Shown here piece by piece: positions 35,059-43,943 of a stretch of DNA of 64,000 nucleotides. The translations under genes and the position numbers were made by a program. The stretch lies in assembly GCF_010993745.1 (NCBI RefSeq), contig NZ_WOTN01000001.1:1925235-1989234 (forward strand), read 5' to 3'. The notes beneath the pieces are model-generated. The model was not told the origin of the DNA. It searched no databases and saw only the letters and a program-made list of their open reading frames with translations. The stretch is from Fodinicola acaciae. GTDB lineage: Bacteria; Actinomycetota; Actinomycetes; Mycobacteriales; HKI-0501. How positions within the stretch are numbered: position 1 is the stretch's first letter; every line of letters starts with the position of its first letter.

Positions 35059-35719
35059 CCGGGTCACCGACCCAGCTGTACTCGTGCTCCGGCCGGCCGG
35101 TGGCGCCATAGCGCAACCCCACCTGCGCCGCGCCGGTTTCGGTGAGTACGCCGAGATAGCGCTGCGCCGTCGCGCGCGCGATCCCCAGCTCATTGGCGAT
35201 CTCCACCGCCGAACGCGGTTCGCCGGCCTTGCGCAACAGGTCGACCACCAGCTTCGCGGTCACCGGCGACTGTCCTTTCGGCGCCGGCGCACGGTCGTTG
35301 TCGTGCAACGCGCGGACGGCACGGTCCACGTCGTCCTGCCGCAGCAGGTCGTTTTTCTCCAGCAGCGCGCGATAACGCGCGTACGCGGTGAGCCGCGCGG
35401 TGAGCTGGCCGGCGGTGAACGGCTTGACCAGATAGTTCAGCGCGCCGGCCCGCAGTGCCTGGCGTACGGACCGCGGATCGTTGGCAGCACTGAGAATGAT
35501 CGCGTCGACGTCCAGGTCCGCCAACACGCGCAACCCCGACTCGTCCGGCAGATAGACGTCCAGCAGCACGAGATCTGGCCGCAGCTCGGCGATTCTCGTA
35601 CGCGCCTGCGCGCCGGAACGTGCCGTGCCGGCGACCGAGAATCCGGGGATCGCGGCGACGAAACCGGCGTGCACGGTGGCGACCCGGAAGTCGTCGTCGA
35701 CCACCAAAACCTCGATCAT
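35048..35719 (-). CDS. Response regulator, CitB/DcuR type (second system)
   Basis: A 223-residue regulator with Asp54 in VLLDVYLPDESG, YLVKPF, and a C-terminal helix-turn-helix (RSAVEIANELGIARATAQRY) ending GRPEHEYSW. It overlaps its sensor kinase by 4 nt. The pair is divergent from an ABC importer, its likely target. Confidence 0.92.
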   Translation of the reverse strand: MIEVLVVDDDFRVATVHAGFVAAIPGFSVAGTARSGAQARTRIAELRPDLVLLDVYLPDESGLRVLADLDVDAIILSAANDPRSVRQALRAGALNYLVKPFTAGQLTARLTAYARYRALLEKNDLLRQDDVDRAVRALHDNDRAPAPKGQSPVTAKLVVDLLRKAGEPRSAVEIANELGIARATAQRYLGVLTETGAAQVGLRYGATGRPEHEYSWVGDPVNG

Positions 35720-37314
35720 CCGTGCTCCTTTCCGCCTGATGCCTCCACATCCAGCACACCTGGCAACTCCGCGACGAATACCGCGCCGTGGTCGGCCCCG
35801 GACGCTTCGGCCAGCCGTACGTGACCGTCCAGCGCCTCGGCAGCCTGCCGGGCGAGCGCCAGTCCGAGGCCGTGCCCGTCGCCATCCTTTGTGGACACAC
35901 CTTCCGCGAAGACGGTCGTCCGCAAGGAATCCGGCACACCGTCACCGGAGTCCACAATGGACACGTGCAGCGCGTCGCGGTCGTCGAGCACGGTCACCTC
36001 GACCGTCGGTGGCGTCCGCTTTCCGAGCCGTGCGGCGCGGATCGCGTTGTCCACGAGGTTGCCGACGACGGTCGTGACCGGCATCGGATCGCGGACTCGG
36101 CCGCTGACCCAGCTGTCCGGCGCGAGCCGCAGCACGACGCCGGCCTCCCGCGCCACCGCCGTTTTCGCGGCCACGAACGAGCGCAGGTACGGGTCGGTGA
36201 GGCCGGCCGGTGCCTCGACCGACTCGCCGGCGAGCAACTGCAGGTATTCGACAGCCTCGTCGTAATGACCGAGCTGCATCAATCCGGACAAGGTGTGCAA
36301 CCGGTTGGCCGTCTCGTGCCGCTGCGCACGCAGGCCGTCGGTCAGCGCGCGTACGGCGTCGAGCTCGTTGGTCAGCGACTCCACCTCGGTCTGATCACGC
36401 AATGTCACGACGACACCGAGCCGCAGCTCGCCGCGGCGCACCTCTCGCACGTTGGCCACCAGCCGGCGAGAGCCAACTGTCGTGATCAGGTTGTCGACCC
36501 GGCGGCCGTGCAGCACCGCCTTGCGCAACCGCTGTGGCAGCCGTACGTCTGCCGGATCCAGGCCGTGCAGGTCGAGCAGTCGGTCAGCTTCCGAGTTGTA
36601 CATGGAAACCCGGTTGTCCTTGTCGACCGCGAGCACGCCTTCGTCGATGCCGTGCAGCACAGCCTCGCGGTCGGTCAGCATCTCGGCCAGCTCGTACGGC
36701 TCAAGACCGAGCGTCAGCCGGCGCAACCGACGGGTCAGCAACGCCGAGGCCGCCACCCCGAGCAGCAGCGCGCCGCCGGCGAACGGGGACATCACAACGA
36801 GTAACCGGGTGAACTGCTCGGACACGTCCTCGACCTCGAAGCCGACGCTCACCTCGCCGACCACGCGGCCCTGCCAGCGCACCGGCGTCTTGCTGCGTAC
36901 CGACAGGCCGAGCGTGCCGTTCTGCACGGAGCTCACCACGTCGTGGCCGGCCAGCGCCTCCGACGGGTCGGTGCTGACCGGCCGGCCGATCTCGCCGACG
37001 TTCGGATGCGCCAGCCGGATGCCGCGATCGTCAGTGATGACAACGAAAAGCGCGCCGGTGGCCAGCCGCGACTGCTCGGCGCGCTGCTGCACGATGCCAC
37101 CAGGTTGGCGCTCCGCGACCGCGGCGGCGACGGACGGATCGGCGGCCACCGTGTGCGCGACCGACAACGCGCGCTGGCCGAACTGGTCGGTCAGCTGGTG
37201 GCGCATCATCCACGCGACGAGCGCGAACCCGACGCCGAGCAACAGCACGACCACCGCCACCTGCAGGATCAGGATCTGCCAGGTGAACCGCATCGGACGC
37301 CGGTGAGCTGCCAT
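35716..37314 (-). CDS. Sensor histidine kinase, CitA/DcuS type (second system)
   Basis: A 532-residue kinase from ATG 37314. Helix 1 is LILQVAVVVLLLGVGFALVAW; an extracytoplasmic PAS-like sensor (~40-175, ITDDRGIRLAHPNVGEIG) precedes helix 2 (LLVVMSPFAGGALLLGVAASALL). A cytoplasmic PAS follows, then the H-box RHETANRLHTLSGLMQLG and an ATPase domain with NLVDNAIRAA and GHGLGLALA. Same architecture as the kinase at 14974, but a diverged sensor. The ligand is probably a small carboxylate or sulfonate taken up by the divergent transporter. Confidence 0.92.
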   Translation of the reverse strand: MAAHRRPMRFTWQILILQVAVVVLLLGVGFALVAWMMRHQLTDQFGQRALSVAHTVAADPSVAAAVAERQPGGIVQQRAEQSRLATGALFVVITDDRGIRLAHPNVGEIGRPVSTDPSEALAGHDVVSSVQNGTLGLSVRSKTPVRWQGRVVGEVSVGFEVEDVSEQFTRLLVVMSPFAGGALLLGVAASALLTRRLRRLTLGLEPYELAEMLTDREAVLHGIDEGVLAVDKDNRVSMYNSEADRLLDLHGLDPADVRLPQRLRKAVLHGRRVDNLITTVGSRRLVANVREVRRGELRLGVVVTLRDQTEVESLTNELDAVRALTDGLRAQRHETANRLHTLSGLMQLGHYDEAVEYLQLLAGESVEAPAGLTDPYLRSFVAAKTAVAREAGVVLRLAPDSWVSGRVRDPMPVTTVVGNLVDNAIRAARLGKRTPPTVEVTVLDDRDALHVSIVDSGDGVPDSLRTTVFAEGVSTKDGDGHGLGLALARQAAEALDGHVRLAEASGADHGAVFVAELPGVLDVEASGGKEHG

Positions 37315-37481
37315 GACGGCCAGACCGTACCGCCTCGGCCGGCCGCTGCACAGTGCCGAGCAAAAGGCGCAGAACGCGGGAAACGTGCGACGGCTTCGGT
37401 TTACGCGCACAAGGTGGGATCGGCCGGTGACCGCGCGTACGGTCCGGCCAGATGTGACCCCGATCATGTGGTGAGGGAGCC

Positions 37482-38267
37482 ATGATCATCCTGACAGAAG
37501 CGACAAAACGCTTTCCGACGGCCAGCGGTGGCGTGCACACGGCGGTGCGTGACCTGACGCTGACCGTGCGGTCCGGCGAGTTCGTCGCCGTCGTCGGTCC
37601 GACCGGCTGCGGCAAGTCGACCATGCTGTCGCTGATCTCCGGCCTGGAGCCGGCGTCGGCCGGCCGCGTGCTGGTCCGAGACGAGCCGGTGCGCGGCATC
37701 CCGGACGGCGTCGGCTACATGTTCCAGAACGACGCGGTGATGCCGTGGCGTACGGTGCTCGACAACGTCGCGGCCGGCCCCCGTTATCGTGGCGAGGCAA
37801 GGAAACCCGCGCGAGAGAAGGCCCGCGACTGGATCGACCGGGTGGGCCTGGCCGGCTTCGAGGGCTACTATCCGCACCAGTTGTCCGGTGGCATGCGAAA
37901 ACGTGTCGCGCTGGCGCAGACGTTGGTCACCAGTCCGGAAATCCTGCTGATGGATGAGCCGTTCAGCGCGCTGGACGTACAGACGCGCAGCCTGATGCAG
38001 GACGAGCTGCTGCGGCTCTGGTCCGGTACGTCTGCGGCGGTCGTCTTTGTCACGCACGATCTGGAAGAAGCGATCGCGCTCGCCGACCGAGTGGTGGTGA
38101 TGACCGCGAGTCCGGCGACCGTCAAGGCGGTGTTCGACGTGCCGCTGCAGCGTCCGCGAGCCGTCGAGGAGCTGCGGCTGACCGAGGAGTTTCTGCGTAT
38201 CCACCGGGAAGTCTGGCGGTCACTGCGCGAAGAGGTCGAGACGAGCCGGAACAGGAGCGCGGCATGA
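37482..38267 (+). CDS. ABC transporter ATP-binding protein, NitT/TauT type
   Basis: A 261-residue ATPase: Walker A GPTGCGKST, Q-loop MFQNDAVMPW, signature LSGGMRKRVALAQTL, Walker B ILLMDEPFSALD and switch His in VTHDLEEA. It energises uptake by the permease and lipoprotein encoded next. GTGAGGGA precedes the ATG. It overlaps the permease by 4 nt. Confidence 0.94.
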   Translation: MIILTEATKRFPTASGGVHTAVRDLTLTVRSGEFVAVVGPTGCGKSTMLSLISGLEPASAGRVLVRDEPVRGIPDGVGYMFQNDAVMPWRTVLDNVAAGPRYRGEARKPAREKARDWIDRVGLAGFEGYYPHQLSGGMRKRVALAQTLVTSPEILLMDEPFSALDVQTRSLMQDELLRLWSGTSAAVVFVTHDLEEAIALADRVVVMTASPATVKAVFDVPLQRPRAVEELRLTEEFLRIHREVWRSLREEVETSRNRSAA

Positions 38268-39130
38268 CGACCTCGACGGCCTCCCCCACCCTGCGTACGG
38301 TCGACGGCGAGAAAAACGTCCTGCTGGCCGCGCGCCGGCGGCGGCTGTTCACCACCTGGGCCACCCGGATCGGCATCATCGTGGTCTGGCTGGCCGCCTG
38401 GGAGGCGACGGCCACCTGGTGGATCGACCCGTTCTTCTATTCCAAGCCGTCGGCGATCGCGCGGCGGCTGTACGAATGGTTCACCATCGGCACCGACTTC
38501 GGCTCGATCTGGCTGCAGATCGGCATTTTCCTGGAGGAAGCCGTCATCGGCTTCGTCATCGGCGCGGTCGCCGGCGTCCTGCTCGGCGTGGTGCTCGGCC
38601 GCAGCCAATACCTGGCCGACGTGCTCTCGCCTTTCATCAAGGCCGCGAACGCCGTTCCCCGTATCGTCCTGGCCTCGTTGTTCATCATCTGGTTCGGCCT
38701 CGGCCTGTCGTCCAAGGTCGCGACCGTGGTCGTACTCGTGTTCTTCGCGGTGTTCTTCAACGCGTTCACCGGAGCGCGCGAGGTCGACCGCAACCTGATC
38801 AACAACGCCCGCATTCTCGGCGCCAGCAGGTTGCAGATCCTGACCACCATCGTGCTGCCGAGCGCCACCTCGTGGATCCTTTCCTCGCTGCACACGGCTT
38901 TCGGCTTCGCGCTGATCGGCGCGGTCGTCGGTGAGTACGCCGGCGCCGAGAAAGGCGTCGGCCTGCTGATCGCCAACGCGCAGGGGACGTTCGACTCCGC
39001 CGGCATCTACGCGGCGATGATCATCATCACGGTGATCGCGCTGGTCGCCGAATGGGGAATCGGCTGGCTGGAGAGCCGGCTGCTGCGCTGGCGGCCGTCG
39101 ATGGTCACCAACCCGGCCGCGGGGATCTGA
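38264..39130 (+). CDS. ABC transporter permease, NitT/TauT type
   Basis: A 288-residue inner-membrane protein with six predicted helices and the EAA-like loop NARILGASRLQILTTIVLPS. VPRIVLASLFIIWFGLG is typical of the SsuC/TauC family that transports sulfonates, nitrate or thiamine precursors. It is translationally coupled to the ATPase gene. Confidence 0.93.
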   Translation: MTTSTASPTLRTVDGEKNVLLAARRRRLFTTWATRIGIIVVWLAAWEATATWWIDPFFYSKPSAIARRLYEWFTIGTDFGSIWLQIGIFLEEAVIGFVIGAVAGVLLGVVLGRSQYLADVLSPFIKAANAVPRIVLASLFIIWFGLGLSSKVATVVVLVFFAVFFNAFTGAREVDRNLINNARILGASRLQILTTIVLPSATSWILSSLHTAFGFALIGAVVGEYAGAEKGVGLLIANAQGTFDSAGIYAAMIIITVIALVAEWGIGWLESRLLRWRPSMVTNPAAGI

Positions 39131-39131
39131 C

Positions 39132-40172
39132 ATGCGACGCATGCTCATCGCGATTTTCCTTGCCATCACAGTGATAACCGGCGCGACCGCGTGTCGCGAC
39201 TCGCGTGTCGTGCCGGTCGGCGCCGACGGCAAGCCGCGGATCGCCATCATGGTCGGCGGTCTGGAGAAGGTCATCTACCTGCCGGCCATGCTGACCGAGC
39301 GGCTCGGTGGCTTCCGTGCGCAGGGACTGGACGTGAAGCTGCTGAGCCAGCCGTCCGGCGCCAACGCCGAGACCGCGTTGCTGTCCGGCGACGTACAAGG
39401 CGTGGTCGGGTTCTACGACCACACGATCGACCTGCAGGCCAAGGACCAGTGCATCACCAGCGTCGTCCAGTTTGCCGACGTACCAGGCGAAGTCGAGGTG
39501 GTCGCCGCCGGCAAGGCCGACCGGATCAGGACCCCGGCCGACTTTCGCGGCCGCAAGCTCGGCATCACCTCGCTCGGCTCGTCCACCGACTTTCTCACCA
39601 AGGCGTTGGCTTCCAAGGCCGGGGTCGGCGTCGACGACTACACGCCGGTCAAGGTCGGCGCCGGCCAGACGTTCATCGCCAGCATGAAAAGTGGCGGCAT
39701 CGACGCCGGCATGACCACCGACCCGACCGTCGCGCAGCTGACCACCAGCGGCCAGGGCAAAATCATGCTCGACCTGCGTACGGAGGCCGGCACGCGCGCC
39801 GCCCTCGGCGGGCTCTATCCGGCGACCGCGTTGTACATGAAATGCGAGATCGTGCAGCGATATCCCGACGCCGTACAGAAACTGGCCAACGCGTTCGTCG
39901 CCACGCTGCGCTGGATCAAGTCGCACACCGCCGAGCAGATCGCCGCGGCCATGCCGCCGTCGTACGCGGCCGGCGGCAAGGCGTTGTACGTCAAGGCGAT
40001 CCGCGACAGCATCGGGATGTTCAACGCCGACGGCCGGATGGACCCCGCCGGAGCGCGGAACGTGCTGCGGATCCTCGGTGGTTTCTCGGTGAACGTGAAG
40101 CCGCGCAAGGACGAGATCGACCTGTCGAGGACCTACACGACGGCCTTCGTCGACAGGGTCCCGAAAGCCTGA
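39132..40172 (+). CDS. ABC transporter substrate-binding lipoprotein, NitT/TauT type
   Basis: A 346-residue lipoprotein: signal peptide with lipobox ITGATAC and lipid-bearing Cys21, then an NMT1/SsuA-like fold (GGLEKVIYLPAMLTERLGGF, LLSGDVQGVVGFYDHTIDL, FRGRKLGITSLGSSTDFL). It captures the substrate outside the membrane. The ligand is not predictable, but may be the signal of the divergent CitA-type kinase. Confidence 0.92.
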   Translation: MRRMLIAIFLAITVITGATACRDSRVVPVGADGKPRIAIMVGGLEKVIYLPAMLTERLGGFRAQGLDVKLLSQPSGANAETALLSGDVQGVVGFYDHTIDLQAKDQCITSVVQFADVPGEVEVVAAGKADRIRTPADFRGRKLGITSLGSSTDFLTKALASKAGVGVDDYTPVKVGAGQTFIASMKSGGIDAGMTTDPTVAQLTTSGQGKIMLDLRTEAGTRAALGGLYPATALYMKCEIVQRYPDAVQKLANAFVATLRWIKSHTAEQIAAAMPPSYAAGGKALYVKAIRDSIGMFNADGRMDPAGARNVLRILGGFSVNVKPRKDEIDLSRTYTTAFVDRVPKA

Positions 40173-40176
40173 GAGC

Positions 40177-40204
40177 GCGTCTGGAAACTGTGGTGGCCAG
40201 ACGC
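40177..40204 (+). terminator. Hairpin terminator after the ABC operon
   Basis: GCGTCTGG and CCAGACGC pair perfectly over 8 bp around a 12-nt loop, followed by CCTCTTTACC. It lies 4 nt after the lipoprotein stop and separates the ABC operon from the kinase-Hsp70 operon. Confidence 0.6.
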
Positions 40205-40239
40205 CCTCTTTACCTCGCAGGTTGCTGCCATCGGGGAGG

Positions 40240-40302
40240 GGTCCCGGCGGTTTGGACCTAACGTCTGCGACGGGTCCCGGCGCGGCAGTGCCGCCGCGCC
40301 GG
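40240..40302 (+). other. Leader of the kinase-Hsp70 operon: direct repeats and GC-rich hairpin
   Basis: TCCCGGCG-type sequence GGGTCCCGGCG occurs at about 40240 and 40272, flanking TAACGT (40259-40264), a possible -10. From 40277 to 40302 CCGGCGCGGC pairs with GCCGCGCCGG apart from a short bulge, ending eight nt before the GTG start. The stem could mask the ribosome site. No -35 is clear. Confidence 0.4.
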
Positions 40303-40309
40303 GGACGCG

Positions 40310-41386
40310 GTGTGCGACGCGGACGTTGGGAGTGCGGTGAGCCTGCTGGAGCCGGGGGCCAGGGTCAGTGACGCGGTGGTCGTCGACCGGCCACTCGGCC
40401 AGGGTGCCTTCGCCGAGGTTTACCGCGTACGCCACGAATATCTCGGCTGGCAGGCACTGAAGCTGTTCAAGCGGGTCGGCTCTCTCGGCGAGACGCGGGC
40501 GATGCTGGACGAGGCGCGGCTGCTGTCGACCATTGGCCACCCCAACATCGTGCGGCTTTTCGACGCCGGCACGGTGCGCACCGGCCACGGCACGCGCGGC
40601 TTCTTCACGATGGAGTACGTGGCCGGCGGCAGCCTGGAACGGCTGGTCGACTCCTACCGCGGGATCGTGCCGGCCGACATCGCCGTCGGAGTCGCCGAGC
40701 AACTGGCCAACGGTCTTGCCGTGGCGCATGCCCAAAATCCGCCGATCATCCACCGCGACCTCACGCTCGCCAACGTGCTGGTCGGCTATGACGCCGGTGG
40801 CCTGCGGGTCCGGATCAGCGATTTCGGACTGGCCAGACGCGCCGACCCGGTCAGCCTGCTGGCCAGTGCACAGGGCACGTACGCGTTCATGGCCCCGGAG
40901 GTCGTACGCGAGGACGGCTACAGCCGCGCCGGCGATGTGTGGTCGATCGGCACGATCGCCTACCTGTTGCTCACGAATTCGTTGCCGTACGCGGCAAAGA
41001 CCGAGGCCGGGCTGCGATCGACGAGGCGGTTCGAGGAAACGCCGCTGCCGCCGAGCGCGTACAACGACGAGGTCGATGCCGAGCTCGACGACATCATCAT
41101 GTCGACGCTCGAGCCGGAGCCTTCGCTGCGACCGCGCGACGCCGGCGCGTTGGCGCGCCGATTTCACGACCGCCAAACGAAAAGCGTACGGGTCGCGACA
41201 CCGCCGACGCCAGCGCCGAGCGATCGCGCGCAGCGGTTGGCGGCCGAGGCGCTCGAACTGGCGCGGCGACCGGAAACGCTGGCGGAGGCCGCGGATCGCA
41301 TGGAGGAGGCGGTCACCCGCTCACCTCGGCTGCGCGACCAGCACATGGCCAAGCTGTTGCTCTGGCGGCGCGGGGTGATGATGTGA
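40310..41386 (+). CDS. Soluble Ser/Thr protein kinase-like protein, first gene of the Hsp70 operon
   Basis: A 358-residue protein. The kinase domain (~20-275) has the Gly loop LGQGAFAEVY, Lys51 in ALKLF, HRDLTLANVL (Asp150, Asn155), DFG at 171-173 and MAPEV. The catalytic loop has Thr where Ser/Thr kinases nearly always have Lys (HRDLKxxN), so activity may be altered. The C-terminal ~80 residues are helical with no membrane span, unlike PknB-type receptors. Start GTG 40310. Its stop overlaps the next gene (GTGA). As first gene of six overlapping genes it probably phosphorylates the chaperone components. Confidence 0.9.
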   Translation: MCDADVGSAVSLLEPGARVSDAVVVDRPLGQGAFAEVYRVRHEYLGWQALKLFKRVGSLGETRAMLDEARLLSTIGHPNIVRLFDAGTVRTGHGTRGFFTMEYVAGGSLERLVDSYRGIVPADIAVGVAEQLANGLAVAHAQNPPIIHRDLTLANVLVGYDAGGLRVRISDFGLARRADPVSLLASAQGTYAFMAPEVVREDGYSRAGDVWSIGTIAYLLLTNSLPYAAKTEAGLRSTRRFEETPLPPSAYNDEVDAELDDIIMSTLEPEPSLRPRDAGALARRFHDRQTKSVRVATPPTPAPSDRAQRLAAEALELARRPETLAEAADRMEEAVTRSPRLRDQHMAKLLLWRRGVMM

Positions 41387-42585
41387 CGACCGCGCAGCGG
41401 ATGCGCGAAAGCGCCGTGCCGGATCTCTATCGCCGCAACGCGTTCCGGATCACCGGCCTGGCCACCGACGCGACCGGCCGGGTCGTACGCGAACGCCGGC
41501 AGAAGCTCGTCACCGCCGCCGCGTTCGGCGGTCACACGCCGACCGAGTGGCACCTGCCGGAAACGCCAGACGAGGCACAGATCCGTGCCGCGTTCGAGAC
41601 AATCGGCGATCCGGCGCTGCGGATCGTCGACGAGCTCCTCTGGTTTTGGGGAGACGACACGGCATGCGGCTGCGAGCCCGCGCTCCACAGTGCGCATGAC
41701 GCGGCCGTACGTGCACACGCGCGTGCCCTGGACGCCGAGCTGTCCGGCGATCCAAGCGGTCCATTGTGGACAGAGGCAGCCCGGCAGTGGTCGGACGCGT
41801 TCCACCGGACCGGATTCTGGAAACATCTGCGGCGCCGGATCGAAACCTTGGACGATCCTCGGCTCACCGAGGACGCCATCCAGTCCATGCACGCCGAGCT
41901 GCCGCGTACGCTCATCCGTCCCCTTGTCCAGCTGGCGATCGCCTCGCCGGAGCCGGCGAAACTGTTGTCGCGTGCCGCCGAGTGGGACATCGGCAATCAC
42001 ACTCTGCGCACGATCGTGGAGGAGACGGTCGCCAGCGACGTGGACCGGATCACCGAGCACCTGCAGCGCGCCGGAAACCAGCTGGACGCGGGAAAACTCG
42101 TCGACGCGGCGGACAGCCTGAAGGATGTGGTCCTGCCGGCGCTGCGTCAGGTCGAACGCCTCGCCCCGCACGCCGAACACCGGGTGGTGGCGCGCGTACG
42201 CGAAAAAATCGCCGTGTTGTTCAACAACTGCGCGCTGGCGATCGCCGAGAAGATGCCGTACGGCCGCGGTGACCTGATCCAGCAGCTGTTCGCGACCGCG
42301 CTCGAGCTGGCGCTCGAAGCCGACACGCTGGAAACCATCCAGAAAAACGCCACCATGGCGCGCACCGCGACGGCACGGCGAGCGGCGAGCACGACCGGCA
42401 AGGCCATCGGCGTCATCGGCACCGTCATCGCGATCCCTGCCGGCATCGCACTGGTGGTGGCGCTGGTGATGCTGGCTTTCGGCAACCACGGCGGCTTCGA
42501 CGCGGTCTGGGGCTGGGCCTGCCCGGCGATGATCGTGGCCGGCGCACTCGGCTGGCTCGCCGGCAAGCTGGAAGGCCTCGGATGA
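41383..42585 (+). CDS. J-domain-like membrane protein, paralogue 1
   Basis: A 400-residue protein that I do not recognise as a named family. Residues 16-90 look like a degenerate J domain: YRRNAFRITGL, the helix RVVRERRQKLV, then AAFETIGDPALR and LLWFWG. The HPD tripeptide of true J proteins is absent. Cys95, Cys97, His102 and His105 (CGCEPALHSAHD) form a possible metal site shared with the next gene. A helical middle follows, then two membrane helices near the C-terminus (AIGVIGTVIAIPAGIALVVA and CPAMIVAGALGWLAG). It overlaps both neighbours by 4 nt. Likely role: a membrane anchor or client adaptor for the Hsp70. Confidence 0.75.
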   Translation: MTTAQRMRESAVPDLYRRNAFRITGLATDATGRVVRERRQKLVTAAAFGGHTPTEWHLPETPDEAQIRAAFETIGDPALRIVDELLWFWGDDTACGCEPALHSAHDAAVRAHARALDAELSGDPSGPLWTEAARQWSDAFHRTGFWKHLRRRIETLDDPRLTEDAIQSMHAELPRTLIRPLVQLAIASPEPAKLLSRAAEWDIGNHTLRTIVEETVASDVDRITEHLQRAGNQLDAGKLVDAADSLKDVVLPALRQVERLAPHAEHRVVARVREKIAVLFNNCALAIAEKMPYGRGDLIQQLFATALELALEADTLETIQKNATMARTATARRAASTTGKAIGVIGTVIAIPAGIALVVALVMLAFGNHGGFDAVWGWACPAMIVAGALGWLAGKLEGLG

Positions 42586-43943
42586 GCCCCGTCGACCTCG
42601 CGACCGTTGACGTCTATCGGAAAAACGCCTTCCGCGTGACCGGATTGGCGACCACGGCCACCGGCCGCGACATCCGCAACCGGCGTCAGAAACTCGTGTC
42701 GGCCGTACGCGTCGGTGCCGCCGATCTTCCGTCAGAGCAGGAGCTTTCCGCCGCCTTCGAGGTGATGTCCTCGCCGGTCGACCGGCTCGCACACGAGATC
42801 TTCTGGTTTTGGGGGTCGTCAACCGACTGCGGCTGTCCTGAGGCCGTACACGCCGAGCACGACGATGCCGTACGAGCGTTCAACACCGAGGATCCCGAGT
42901 CGTTGGCCGCGGCCGCCAAGCACTGGAATCTCTTGTTTTCCGGCGGTCTTCGCGATCATCTGCGGCGCCGCCGGGAGGCCATAGACGATCCACGGCTCGA
43001 TGCGGCAACTGTCGACGACCTGGCGGCGTCGGTGCCGTTGGCGTTGGTCTGCCTCACCGTACGAATGGCTGCCGACGACGAGCGTTATCTGCCGCATCTG
43101 CGCACATGGCGGGTGTCGCCAGAGCTGATCGAGGACGCGGTCGACAGGATGGTTTCGCCGCTCCTGGACGACATCGTCACGGCGACGGACGAGGCGCGCC
43201 GCCTGCTCAACGACGACCTGCCGGACAACGCGGCCGAGTTGGTGCTGGAAAAGGCGAAACCAGCGCTGGCCCGGATCGGTCCGCTCGTCGCCGAGGTCAC
43301 GCACCGGCGAGCCGCGACGGTCGCCAATGACGCGGCTGTCGTGCTGAACAACTGCGCTGTCGAACTCGGCGAGGCGGCACGAAAAGCCGGCGACTACGAC
43401 GCCGATCTCGCCGACCAGATCCTCGGATGGTTCGACACCGCGCTCGAACTCGTCACCGTCGACGAGGACCGCTGCTCGATCCTGGAAAACCGTACGCTGA
43501 TGCCGCGGTCCACGCCGCGCCGGAAACCCAAGCCGGCCTCGAAAAAGCGGACGGATCCGGCGACCATGCGGTCCGTACACGGGTGGATCGACGGCGTGAC
43601 AGCCGCCGGCGACGCCTACTATCTCTATCCCCTGCTCGCGGAGTGGCGACGCGAGGTGACGGACCCGGATTTCCGTACGGCGTTGGACGTCATGCTGATC
43701 AGCCATCTGCCCGACGAGCAGCAGCGCCGCGCGACGCGGCAACGAAACTGGTGGATCGGCGGCGCGGTGGCCGCCGGCGTCGTCCTCATGACTTTTCGTT
43801 ACGCCGGCCTGATTCCGGCACTGCTGGTCGTGGTCATCGCGGCCGGTGCCGCCGGAATGATCGCACTGCGGGCCAGGATCCGGCTGGACCGCCGGATCGC
43901 CGTCCACCTCGATCCCGAGAAAACCCCCGGAGGACTACTGTGA
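42582..43943 (+). CDS. J-domain-like membrane protein, paralogue 2
   Basis: A 453-residue paralogue of the previous product. The head (12-78) repeats the pattern: YRKNAFRVTGL, DIRNRRQKLV, AAFEVMSSPVDRL and IFWFWG, again without HPD. CGCPEAVHAEHD gives Cys83, Cys85, His90 and His93 in register with paralogue 1. The helical middle keeps VVLNNCAVELGE, matching VLFNNCALAIAE of paralogue 1. A basic linker (~300-320) and two membrane helices (WWIGGAVAAGVVLMTF, LIPALLVVVIAAGAAGMIAL) precede a short cytoplasmic tail. The two may form a hetero-oligomer. Confidence 0.75.
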   Translation: MSPVDLATVDVYRKNAFRVTGLATTATGRDIRNRRQKLVSAVRVGAADLPSEQELSAAFEVMSSPVDRLAHEIFWFWGSSTDCGCPEAVHAEHDDAVRAFNTEDPESLAAAAKHWNLLFSGGLRDHLRRRREAIDDPRLDAATVDDLAASVPLALVCLTVRMAADDERYLPHLRTWRVSPELIEDAVDRMVSPLLDDIVTATDEARRLLNDDLPDNAAELVLEKAKPALARIGPLVAEVTHRRAATVANDAAVVLNNCAVELGEAARKAGDYDADLADQILGWFDTALELVTVDEDRCSILENRTLMPRSTPRRKPKPASKKRTDPATMRSVHGWIDGVTAAGDAYYLYPLLAEWRREVTDPDFRTALDVMLISHLPDEQQRRATRQRNWWIGGAVAAGVVLMTFRYAGLIPALLVVVIAAGAAGMIALRARIRLDRRIAVHLDPEKTPGGLL

